23,603 bases of DNA from a virus. Positions within the stretch are counted from its first letter, which is position 1. Every line of letters begins with the position of its first letter. The notes beneath the pieces were generated by a model. That model did not search any database, was not told where the DNA came from, and was given only the letters and a program-made list of their open reading frames with translations. The position numbers were made by a program, and so were the translations under genes. Location: positions 1 to 23,603 of the IMG/VR virus record IMGVR_UViG_3300023174_002512; one strand, given 5' to 3'. This document shows positions 1 through 7,216 of this stretch, one piece after another.

Positions 1-2017
1 CACCATTGATGTGGGCTTCTTTTGCTGCTGAACGGCGAAGCATAAATGTTCTGACTTTGCCACTCGTATCTTTCAATAAATGTTTATGGTTTAATTTGAC
101 TTCTTCTTTAACTGGTTTAACAACTCTATCCATAGCACGATTAATACCTGCTTGGTGTTTATCTGACATTTTGTTATATACATCGGAAGGTTGAACTTGG
201 CCTTTCATTGTTTTTACATAGCCAAATGTTCTTTTTTTAATATAATTGGATGCTGAATCAACTGAAATTTCATTTACTTTTTCAACTTCTTCTTTGTTAA
301 CTTGTTTCTCTAAACGGTCAATAGCACTAGACATATTCTCTTTGCCTTGTGCTGCGGCTTCTTTGCGTTTAGCTTCAATTTCATCATGTTTCTTTTCTCT
401 TTCAGCTGCAGCTTGACGAAACTTATCAAGTGCTGTTGGTTTCTTAGCCTCAAATAATTCTTCAAATTCTTCATTAATTTTTTTCTGTGATTTCATAGAT
501 GAACCTGAAATTGGAATATTTGGTTGTGATGGTTCTGCATCAGAAACCTTAACTAGTTTATCATGTACCGAGCGATACAATGTTTTTCTATCTTTACCAT
601 AGCGACCAAAGCCGTAGTATTCTAAACCAAGTTTTCGTGCTTCAGTAGAAGCAGCAGAATTAGGATGTGGCATTGCATCAGTTTTCTTATCAATTGGCAT
701 CGTATCTTTTTTCTGTAACTCATTTGCTACCCACTCTTTTGCTTGGTCTGCTTTTGGTGGTGCTTTCATAAACTTCTGAACACCTTTGTATAGGTTCAGA
801 AGTTCTTCTTTCTTTGCTTGAACAATCTCTGGTCTTGCAACTCTTAAATCTTCAGAGTTATCAAACTCAGCATATCTGTCACCAAATAGTTTTGCTAATT
901 CTGGTCTTGCCTTTTGAACGGCATCCCATTTTTGTTTGCGAACATCTTCAGGTACGGTACGACCACCACGAGAACCTCTTTCAACATTTCGTGAAGCGGA
1001 TACTTCATCTCGTGTGTTGACCATAATCATTGATGTGTCATAGCCTAATTCTTCAAGGCGAGATTTAATTGTTTTAATCTTTTCATGGTCATCACCTGTG
1101 CCATTGATAATCAAACCATTACGACCTTGTAGTGCTAAACGCTGGCGTAACTCGGTCATGTTCTTGGCTCGACCACGAACCAAATCTCTTTCAATCTTCT
1201 CAGATGCAGGCATCGTCTTGCTTAGATTTTTTTTATCCATCAAGAACTCTAAAGCCTTATCAGAGTTAATCTCAACCATGCCATTACCAGCAAGTGTGTT
1301 ATCTAAAACATAATCTTTACCAGAACCAGGACCACCTGCTAGAAATACTGCCTTAAAGATGCCTTTGTCATGCACACCTTCATTCAATAATTCTTCAAAT
1401 GCTTCATCAACAGATTCTTTAATGCCCATGTGTTTACGAACATCACTATACAATTCTTTTGCATGGCTTGGTTCAACATGAGATGGAATGCCTTTCTTAA
1501 ATTCTTTGAAGTTGCCAGTTGAAGCATGACTTCTCATTTTTGATGCTGACATTCCTTCTGTGCCTTCAGCATCAGGATCTCTTTCACCAGAAGAATGAAC
1601 AGTAATCTTTTTAAAATTGAATAGTGCGCCTTTGGCTGATCCATTGTATTGTGCCAATTTCTTTTTGTATTCTTCGGTGCGGTCAGAACCTGCCACCATG
1701 TGCAAATGTGTTACACCAGATTTGTGGAGTTTAGCCGCTTGGTCAAGAAAAGTAGGAGATTCTTTATTTGAAGTTGACAGATTGGTGTCAGGAAAGAACC
1801 GTTTTGCGTGTTTGAGTTTATCTTTTGCGGAGAGAGGATTCTTTTTAGGATCCTGTGAGTGAGAGAGAACAACATGGTGTGAACCACCAACAGACTTAGC
1901 AACCTCTTTGACCTTATCCACCAACTTGGCGTGGCCGGTTGTAGGCGGATTCATCCTGCCAAATGCAAGAACGGCGTGCTTCTCTGGTGCTTCTTGTATA
2001 AATTCTCTAAATTTCAT
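1..2017 (-). CDS. Nucleotidyltransferase-kinase fusion with capsid-targeting-like N terminus (partial, 3' end outside window)
   Basis: An open frame of 672 codons runs from ATG at 2017 off the left edge without a stop. Residues 11-200 look like a cytidylyltransferase/NMN-adenylyltransferase-fold domain: RMNPPTTGH (21-29) is the HxGH-type nucleotide-binding motif and GMSASKMR (155-162) matches the C-terminal S/T-x-x-R signature. Residues 217-420 look like a P-loop kinase of the polynucleotide-kinase/zeta-toxin type, with Walker A GGPGSGKD (228-235) and an Arg-rich lid region (345-353). A charged helical region (530-580) follows. Residues 1-10 (MKFREFIQEA) resemble the T4 internal-protein capsid-targeting sequence, with IQE|A as a gp21-type cleavage site. 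A perfect late promoter lies 36 bases upstream, and AGAGG precedes the ATG by 5 bases. The domain pair recalls NadR, but the kinase half looks different; the substrate is unknown. The domain calls are fairly secure; virion packaging is inferred. Confidence 0.88.
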   Translation of the reverse strand, partial: MKFREFIQEAPEKHAVLAFGRMNPPTTGHAKLVDKVKEVAKSVGGSHHVVLSHSQDPKKNPLSAKDKLKHAKRFFPDTNLSTSNKESPTFLDQAAKLHKSGVTHLHMVAGSDRTEEYKKKLAQYNGSAKGALFNFKKITVHSSGERDPDAEGTEGMSASKMRSHASTGNFKEFKKGIPSHVEPSHAKELYSDVRKHMGIKESVDEAFEELLNEGVHDKGIFKAVFLAGGPGSGKDYVLDNTLAGNGMVEINSDKALEFLMDKKNLSKTMPASEKIERDLVRGRAKNMTELRQRLALQGRNGLIINGTGDDHEKIKTIKSRLEELGYDTSMIMVNTRDEVSASRNVERGSRGGRTVPEDVRKQKWDAVQKARPELAKLFGDRYAEFDNSEDLRVARPEIVQAKKEELLNLYKGVQKFMKAPPKADQAKEWVANELQKKDTMPIDKKTDAMPHPNSAASTEARKLGLEYYGFGRYGKDRKTLYRSVHDKLVKVSDAEPSQPNIPISGSSMKSQKKINEEFEELFEAKKPTALDKFRQAAAEREKKHDEIEAKRKEAAAQGKENMSSAIDRLEKQVNKEEVEKVNEISVDSASNYIKKRTFGYVKTMKGQVQPSDVYNKMSDKHQAGINRAMDRVVKPVKEEVKLNHKHLLKDTSGKVRTFMLRRSAAKEAHING
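446..469 (-). other. Third gp21-like cleavage site, after the kinase domain
   Basis: Residues 517-524 read EFEELFEA. LFE|A fits the prohead protease consensus and repeats the FEEL of the second site. It falls just before the charged C-terminal helical region. This is a pattern match only. Confidence 0.35.
1376..1405 (-). other. Second gp21-like cleavage site, between the nucleotidyltransferase and kinase domains
   Basis: Residues 205-214 read EAFEELLNEG. LNE|G fits the prohead protease consensus and the segment resembles the N-terminal tag (FxE-hydrophobic-hydrophobic-x-E-small). It lies between the nucleotidyltransferase domain and the Walker A motif at residue 228. Whether it is cut is unknown. 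Confidence 0.4.
1988..2017 (-). other. Capsid-targeting-like N-terminal peptide of the nucleotidyltransferase-kinase
   Basis: The first ten residues, MKFREFIQEA, follow the pattern of T4 internal head proteins (MKxxxEFIxEA). IQE followed by A fits the gp21 prohead protease consensus (L/I)-x-E|(A/G/S). In T4 this peptide directs proteins into the prohead and is then removed. Function here is inferred from the pattern alone. Confidence 0.6.
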
Positions 2018-2052
2018 CTCCGCCTCTACAGCGTTTAATTATGATTACAGTC

Positions 2053-2060
2053 TATTTATA
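2053..2060 (-). promoter_or_regulatory. T4-type late promoter (TATAAATA)
   Basis: The minus strand reads TATAAATA, an exact match to the T4 late-promoter consensus recognised by gp55 with gp33/gp45. It sits in the 47-base gap between the stop of the upstream oxygenase gene (2065) and the ATG at 2017. The predicted start lies about six bases downstream, near 2047, leaving a leader of roughly 30 bases that contains AGAGG. Confidence 0.7.
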
Positions 2061-2064
2061 CAAT

Positions 2065-2844
2065 TTATGTTCTGTATGCTTCTGAGGATGTTTTGGAACT
2101 AGACCTTTTCTTAATCAAATCTAGTATTTCTTGACTGTTTGCCTGCTCTGAAGTGGGTGCAAAGTATGCTCGGTCATGTGAATCTACACCAGTTCTTGGC
2201 TCAGAAATATAGTATATCGCCAATGACTTACGATAAACACCTTCTGGACAAACGATTTCAGTTGGTAGTCCATGCCATGAATTATCTGCGGTATCAAACA
2301 GAACCGCACGATTAAATTTATTATACACCTTCGTTACACATTCTTTTGGTAGGTTCTTCTCTGCATCGTGTGACCAAAACTCTAGGCCACCATTCCATTC
2401 TTCTTGCCAATTTGGTGTCATGTAGATAATGATATTGATTCGTCTTTCCATGCCAAGTTTTGGATGAATAGAATAATCTTTGTGCATATTTAATTTACCA
2501 CCACGAGTATGCATATGCCAACCACCACCATGCATACCATAATCTGCAACAAGGTTTGGAATGCCAGTAATACATTTAATTTTATCTACGAACTCAGGTT
2601 TATTCATCATCGTGAAAGCCTGATATGTTTTGGCAGGAAACAAATCCCAATGTGGAGTTAATTTTTTGTTTTCAATGGCATTACGATAAACTGACCAGAT
2701 GTTTGGGTCATTGTAATCAGGAAATTCATTAGACAAATCTAATGCGGTAATATCTTCAAAGAAGTTATCAATAATACAATGTCGAAATGGTTTAGCTTCT
2801 TGAAATTCTTTGTTTAACTTATCGTAATCAAATTCGTTAATCAT
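2065..2844 (-). CDS. 2-oxoglutarate/Fe(II)-dependent oxygenase (prolyl-4-hydroxylase-like)
   Basis: A 259-aa protein with the double-stranded beta-helix iron-site pattern: H121-x-D123 in MHKD, a distal histidine in SWHG (H191), and R205 (YRKS) placed as the 2-oxoglutarate-binding arginine. GGLEFW (152-157) before the distal histidine is typical of P4H-like members. Enzymes of this family hydroxylate protein side chains or small molecules using O2 and 2-oxoglutarate; the substrate is not evident. Its ATG overlaps the stop of the preceding gene (ATGATTAA), and it is the last gene of the long coupled operon, so it may act on a product of that pathway. Family assignment is secure; specificity is unknown. 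Confidence 0.9.
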   Translation of the reverse strand: MINEFDYDKLNKEFQEAKPFRHCIIDNFFEDITALDLSNEFPDYNDPNIWSVYRNAIENKKLTPHWDLFPAKTYQAFTMMNKPEFVDKIKCITGIPNLVADYGMHGGGWHMHTRGGKLNMHKDYSIHPKLGMERRINIIIYMTPNWQEEWNGGLEFWSHDAEKNLPKECVTKVYNKFNRAVLFDTADNSWHGLPTEIVCPEGVYRKSLAIYYISEPRTGVDSHDRAYFAPTSEQANSQEILDLIKKRSSSKTSSEAYRT

Positions 2845-3562
2845 TTTTTCTTTTATATTCTTCTACAAACTGGTGAAATTGTGAGCCAAATCGTTTTGCA
2901 TAACATGAGTGTTCAATGGGAAACTTCTTAACTTTTATGTGCCTATTTTGAATTAAGAAAATAGATAACAATCTTTCCGTTACAAATGAAAAGAATGGGA
3001 TCCATGAGCCGTTATATCCTTTACCATCACGATAGAGGTAATTATATAGTTCACCATCTCCACGACAAATCTCTAATGTGTTATCAAGGAATGTTAACCA
3101 TTCTGTCCAAAACTTTGAGTTACCAATATAGTAATTACAGGTGGCAAAGTCATCTGCTTTATAAATTAATTCTTCAGCCTTTTCTGTGATACCAATCTTT
3201 GGAAATAAACGATTTGCAAACTTCAACATACCAGGATGCCATTGGTCTCCTTGCACCCAAAGATTTACATAATTTGCTGTAACTTCTAAACTTGGATCCA
3301 TGTGATACACATCATAATCAGGATTGGCTAAAATCCAATCACGAAACTCAGAAGAAGGCAACTCTGTTTTTTGCATCCAACGCCACGATAAAAGACCCCA
3401 ATATACATCGGTATCTTTGTGTTTCTCTAATAGATTTTTCCACATGGGATATTCCCGCAACTCTGGCTTGGCATTTTCGGTATTATCATACGGGGTAAAT
3501 GTAGAGTCTAAAATAGGCAACTGACTGTTATCATAGTATGCCTGATACAAAATCAAATTCAT
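2837..3562 (-). CDS. Glycosyltransferase-like protein (resembles DUF4422 organisation)
   Basis: A 241-aa soluble protein, coupled by ATGA to the preceding epimerase gene. Two blocks resemble DUF4422-type putative glycosyltransferases: an early segment with PELREYPMW and VYWGLLSWRW (about residues 33-62), where that family has an ELT.YW..WKN and GL.HYRR pattern, and FVTERLLSIFL (193-203), like the C-terminal ERL.S block. No DxD motif is obvious, apart from acidic stretches near YDVYHMD (83-89). Its position among nucleotide-sugar enzymes supports transfer of a sugar, but the resemblance is weak. The gene is clearly real; the function is tentative. Confidence 0.8.
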   Translation of the reverse strand: MNLILYQAYYDNSQLPILDSTFTPYDNTENAKPELREYPMWKNLLEKHKDTDVYWGLLSWRWMQKTELPSSEFRDWILANPDYDVYHMDPSLEVTANYVNLWVQGDQWHPGMLKFANRLFPKIGITEKAEELIYKADDFATCNYYIGNSKFWTEWLTFLDNTLEICRGDGELYNYLYRDGKGYNGSWIPFFSFVTERLLSIFLIQNRHIKVKKFPIEHSCYAKRFGSQFHQFVEEYKRKND

Positions 3563-4374
3563 TTCACCATGTCCTCAATGATAGCCTTCATATCGTAGTT
3601 TGGAGTGTATCCTAATGATTTTAATTTATCAGATAGCATCCACATACTACGAACTTGTACCGTGCGATGGAAGTCAGGAATTTCAATCGGCACTAATTTG
3701 CCTTTCCCACCAATTAATTCTTTGGCATACTCAATCATATCCTTGAATAACAATGGTTGCCCATTACCCACATTGTAGGTAGTATTAACTTCGCCTTTTT
3801 CCATGATGAGTTTAATTGCCCTAGCGGCATCATTTACATGAATATAATCTCGGTAAAGATTGCCGCCATCATAGACATTCACATCACGGCCTGCCTTCAA
3901 TTCATTAATCATATGTTGAAGTGCGTTCTTTTGTGGTGATGCCTTCTTATCGCCATAACCTGCAACATTAGCAAGACGGAGAATACGATACTTGATACCA
4001 AAGGTTTCACAATAAGAAATCAATAGTTGCTCTGCACAGCGTTTGGTAATAGAATAGAATCCATTTGGATAACAATTTGATTCTTCGTGTGCAGGCATCT
4101 CTGTTTCACCATAAACAAACCATGAACTGATAAAGTTAAATGTTACGGGTGAACTTTTACATTGTCGTAAAACTTTCATCAATGTAGTAAGATTTGTATC
4201 AATGTCAATAAAAGGGTCAGTCTTTACATTGTAATTTGTTACAGTAGAAATCATGTAAAGAATATCTTGGCCTTTTATTTCATAATCATTACGAGCATTT
4301 ACTATACAACCCGGATTCTGTCTAGTAAATTCTGAACCAACAAAGCCTGAACCACCAAATACTTGAATTTTCAT
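3559..4374 (-). CDS. NAD-dependent epimerase/dehydratase (extended SDR)
   Basis: A 271-aa extended short-chain dehydrogenase. The nucleotide-binding loop GGSGFVG lies at residues 7-13, SSWFVYGE (83-90) carries the catalytic serine region, and FYSIT-K gives Y107 and K111. DGGNLYRDYIHVND in the C-terminal half is the usual substrate-side signature of sugar-nucleotide epimerases and reductases. It lacks the Asp-Glu pair of 4,6-dehydratases, so epimerase or 4-ketoreductase activity is more likely. Downstream of an RfbH-type dehydrase, a CDP-abequose- or paratose-synthase-like 4-reductase is an attractive guess but cannot be settled from sequence. It is joined by 4-base ATGA overlaps to the 63-aa gene before it and the glycosyltransferase-like gene after it. 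Confidence 0.92.
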   Translation of the reverse strand: MKIQVFGGSGFVGSEFTRQNPGCIVNARNDYEIKGQDILYMISTVTNYNVKTDPFIDIDTNLTTLMKVLRQCKSSPVTFNFISSWFVYGETEMPAHEESNCYPNGFYSITKRCAEQLLISYCETFGIKYRILRLANVAGYGDKKASPQKNALQHMINELKAGRDVNVYDGGNLYRDYIHVNDAARAIKLIMEKGEVNTTYNVGNGQPLLFKDMIEYAKELIGGKGKLVPIEIPDFHRTVQVRSMWMLSDKLKSLGYTPNYDMKAIIEDMVK

Positions 4375-4562
4375 AGTGCTTGTTTCAACTTTTCAATTTC
4401 ATCATCTGTAAGGTGCATATCAAAATTGGAATAACTAATTACTTTTTTGGTTGATGTATCTAAAATTTCTCGTCTAAATGTAATTTTAGTTAAATCAGAT
4501 GGGTTTCTAGTCGATTGTGTTTCAACAATTAAATTACAATCATTTACATTTTTAAGTAACAT
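4371..4562 (-). CDS. Hypothetical 63-aa protein within the sugar operon
   Basis: I do not recognise this protein. It starts at ATG 4562, overlapping the end of the dehydrase gene by 11 bases, and its stop overlaps the epimerase start (ATGA). That tight packing in an otherwise gap-free operon argues it is translated. It has no signal peptide or membrane segment. The sequence alternates short beta-like stretches (KITFRREIL, KKVISYSNF) and ends in an acidic-basic helix (DDEIEKLKQAL). It could be a small accessory subunit for the neighbouring enzymes, but nothing in it shows this. Confidence 0.75.
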   Translation of the reverse strand: MLLKNVNDCNLIVETQSTRNPSDLTKITFRREILDTSTKKVISYSNFDMHLTDDEIEKLKQAL

Positions 4563-5835
4563 TTTTAATCACCTTTTCAATATAATCAAATACTGCATCA
4601 TTCCAAAATGGAGGACAACCTAACAAAAATACATGAGATAACGCTTTGTTTGCCAATGGATATTTACTTGCATCATCTAAGTGTTTGAAGCCTGGATGCA
4701 ATAGAATATTACCAGCAAAATAGTTTCGTGTTTGAATCTTATTGGCTTCAAAGTGTGCAACCAAAGTTTCTTTTTGTTTTTGTGTTTCACAGATAATTGG
4801 CACACCAAACCATGATGGTTCAGATTTATCTAGTTTGTCAGCCACACGAACATTCAAATATTTAAGCAATAGTTTAGATAATCTCTCTTTGTGTTCTTTT
4901 CTTTTCTCGTGAATGTAATCAACCTTTTCTAATTGTGCTATACCAATGGCACCTTGCATATCAAGAGGCTTCAGGTTGTAACCTGCATAAGCAAAAATAT
5001 ATTTGTGGTCAATAATGCCATCATAATCTGGCAACCACTTATCAAATCTATTGCCACAAGTTCCGCATGGTAACATATTGTTTGAACCAACACAATAACA
5101 ATCACGACCCCACCAAGAAATGGAACGAGCAATGTCAATTAACTTTTCATCATTAGACGAAATCATTCCGCCTTCACCTGTTGACATATGATGTGCAGGA
5201 TAGAATGATGTTGACCAGCAGTAATACAAATCAGTAATCAACTTTTCATTCCATTTGGTGCCTAGTGAATCGCAGTTATCACCAATCAATACAAGGTTAT
5301 TTCTGTAACAAATATCATGGATTCTATCCATATCAGGCGGATTGGCCAATACAGGAGAAACAATAATTGCTTTGGTCTTTTTTGTAATCTTTTCTTCAAT
5401 CTTATTTACATCAAAGTTCAATGTATCAAACTCAATATCAATGAATACTGGCTTAAGATTGTTCTGCATCAATGGTGCAATTGTAGTTGGAAATCCAACT
5501 GGTGAAACAATCACTTCATCATCATCTTGCCAATTCAAATGTTTCTTAACAGCGGCCATCATCACTAAATTGGCAGATGAACCAGAGTTGACCATGTGTG
5601 AGGCTTTTACATTGTATTTCTTTGAGAACTTGATTTGAAATTGTTCAACTCTTTCACCTGCTGGCAACCATTTGCCTGTGAGAAAAGATTTTAGACCAGC
5701 TGCAAACTCTTTTTCGTCCCACATTTGACCAGAATACATTACATAATCTTCGCCAGGTTTGAAGTTAGAATAATCTTGTTGATACTTCGGTTTAGCCTGT
5801 TTGGCTATTTCTTCAATTAATTTATCGTCAATCAT
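4552..5835 (-). CDS. RfbH/E1-type NDP-4-keto-6-deoxyhexose 3-dehydrase (DegT/DnrJ fold)
   Basis: 427 aa from ATG 5835, which forms TAATG with the preceding stop; a longer frame back to 5880 would sit inside that gene. The fold is a DegT/DnrJ/EryC1 sugar aminotransferase, but the residue normally occupied by the PLP-binding lysine is histidine (H215 in FYPAHHMSTGEGG), exactly as in E1/RfbH (DdhC). C188, C246, C248 and C257 reproduce the C-x57-C-x-C-x7-C iron-sulfur motif of E1, with one extra residue in the last gap. Family knowledge: E1 uses PMP and a [2Fe-2S] cluster to remove the 3-hydroxyl of CDP-4-keto-6-deoxyglucose, leading to 3,6-dideoxyhexoses such as abequose, paratose and tyvelose. 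The partner reductase (RfbI/DdhD) is not in the window. Confidence 0.92.
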   Translation of the reverse strand: MIDDKLIEEIAKQAKPKYQQDYSNFKPGEDYVMYSGQMWDEKEFAAGLKSFLTGKWLPAGERVEQFQIKFSKKYNVKASHMVNSGSSANLVMMAAVKKHLNWQDDDEVIVSPVGFPTTIAPLMQNNLKPVFIDIEFDTLNFDVNKIEEKITKKTKAIIVSPVLANPPDMDRIHDICYRNNLVLIGDNCDSLGTKWNEKLITDLYYCWSTSFYPAHHMSTGEGGMISSNDEKLIDIARSISWWGRDCYCVGSNNMLPCGTCGNRFDKWLPDYDGIIDHKYIFAYAGYNLKPLDMQGAIGIAQLEKVDYIHEKRKEHKERLSKLLLKYLNVRVADKLDKSEPSWFGVPIICETQKQKETLVAHFEANKIQTRNYFAGNILLHPGFKHLDDASKYPLANKALSHVFLLGCPPFWNDAVFDYIEKVIKNVT

Positions 5836-6548
5836 TAATATGCTTCCAATTGTCCATTTCCAGCCAACATTCCTTGGCAATATAAATTTTCAAACTCTAC
5901 TGAAAAACCTTTATCAATATTACCATAGTGTGCGTGTTCTGTGTCAACGCCATGTTGATTTATTGTTTGATAAATTGCTGGTAAAGTATTCAGATAATTA
6001 TCAAACAATGATATACAGAATGAATACATTCTAGTTATGTATAAGTGGTCACAACCAGATTCTAATTGTTTCTGTGGTGGTAACCAAGACGGCATTGCTT
6101 TCTTAAACACATACTTACCATATTGATTATCATATGCCTTAGGGTCATAACCTTCAAGCATATTGGTTCTAGCAGATAACTTAAACACCCTACGAACACC
6201 AGCCATCATCTTCTGTAATTCAGGATGTTGTTTAATAATACTTAGTGTCTTAAACAATAGAGTAATTTCTGCTTGTGATTTAAGGCCTGCATTTGCGAGT
6301 GACATTAAATCTTCATCACCAAAAAAACTAATACTTCTATCACAATATTGTGTTATTGTAACCATTGTTGCTTCATCAACCATCCTAGAAGAAGCATCTA
6401 CTAAGAAGATAATAGCATCAGGTGCAGCCTTGCGTAATGATTGCAGACCTTCAATCGTTTGCCTTATTCTTGTTTCATCATCAATAACACCAATGCTCGT
6501 TTTCAGAGCCGATGTTACAATAAACAAATCGGTACTAGGTATAATCAT
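5835..6548 (-). CDS. Hypothetical protein, possibly glycosyltransferase-like
   Basis: 237 aa from ATG 6548, chosen because it gives an ATGA overlap like its neighbours; an in-frame ATG at 6557 would add three residues. The N terminus (DLFIVTSALKTS, then an RIRQT...SLRK block and IIFLVDAS) has the alternating beta-alpha look of a GT-A Rossmann-like fold. VFKLSARTNML in the middle recalls the K(L/I)SGRY segment seen in some sugar-transfer proteins of surface-polysaccharide loci. No DxD motif is evident. It lies between an SDR and the RfbH-type dehydrase, so a sugar-transfer role fits, but I do not recognise a named family. Confidence 0.8.
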   Translation of the reverse strand: MIIPSTDLFIVTSALKTSIGVIDDETRIRQTIEGLQSLRKAAPDAIIFLVDASSRMVDEATMVTITQYCDRSISFFGDEDLMSLANAGLKSQAEITLLFKTLSIIKQHPELQKMMAGVRRVFKLSARTNMLEGYDPKAYDNQYGKYVFKKAMPSWLPPQKQLESGCDHLYITRMYSFCISLFDNYLNTLPAIYQTINQHGVDTEHAHYGNIDKGFSVEFENLYCQGMLAGNGQLEAY

Positions 6549-7216
6549 TTGTGCCATTCGGTATCAGGAAACATTTTAATAGTTTTATATTCAATATTGA
6601 ATTGGCTATTATACACGAAATCAATTACTTTTACAAGTTCTATTGGTGAAATTGCCTTACTTACATCACCGCATGGGTAAGGTATATCTCTACTCCATAA
6701 TGGTGTATCAATACCGCCTGGATGAATACTTGTTACTTTGATTCCTCTGCTACGCAATTCTTCACCAAGAACACCAGCAAATCCTGTAAGACCATGTTTA
6801 GAGGCACAATATGCGGATTGGTTTTCTAGTTCTTCAAGGCCTGCAACTGAATTGATAAAGAATATACGACTGCCTTTTTCCATTTTCTGTAATGCAAACT
6901 TAGTTACATACATGGCACCTTTAAGATTGATATCAATCATATCATCAATCTCATCAATACTGGTTTGTGAAAATGATTTCATCTTAAATACGGCTGCATT
7001 ATTAACTAGAATATCAATGTTACCAATCTGCTCAAAGGCAACACTTAGAAAGTATGGATTGCCAATATCAACTCTAAAGTGTTTGTAGTTTGATTGTTGA
7101 AACAACGATTCACCACGAGCAAAACCAATTACATTCCAACCTTTCTCAATGTAATCATATGCGATTTTTGCACCAACACCACTTGTGGTGCCAGTAATTA
7201 GAATTGTCTTATTCAT
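6545..7216 (-). CDS. Short-chain dehydrogenase/reductase (classical SDR)
   Basis: 223 aa from ATG 7216, which overlaps the cyclase stop (ATGAATAA). A further upstream TTG at 7231 is less likely. Classical SDR motifs are intact: cofactor loop TGTTSGVG (8-15), NNAA (72-75), catalytic S123, Y136 and K140 in YCASK, and the HPGGIDT block after the active site. These enzymes interconvert a hydroxyl and a ketone using NAD(P)H. Directly after the sugar-phosphate cyclase gene, it could reduce or oxidise a cyclitol ketone, as dehydrogenases do in C7-cyclitol pathways; that link is inferred from position only. Confidence 0.92.
   Translation of the reverse strand: MNKTILITGTTSGVGAKIAYDYIEKGWNVIGFARGESLFQQSNYKHFRVDIGNPYFLSVAFEQIGNIDILVNNAAVFKMKSFSQTSIDEIDDMIDINLKGAMYVTKFALQKMEKGSRIFFINSVAGLEELENQSAYCASKHGLTGFAGVLGEELRSRGIKVTSIHPGGIDTPLWSRDIPYPCGDVSKAISPIELVKVIDFVYNSQFNIEYKTIKMFPDTEWHK

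Noticed and set aside
1617-1862. Plus-strand open frame of 81 codons
   Set aside because: Antisense to the nucleotidyltransferase domain, which has clear motifs. No ribosome site or family similarity.
6163-6579. Plus-strand open frame of 138 codons
   Set aside because: Longest fully antisense frame in the sugar operon, but it opposes a coupled minus-strand gene and has no recognisable domain.
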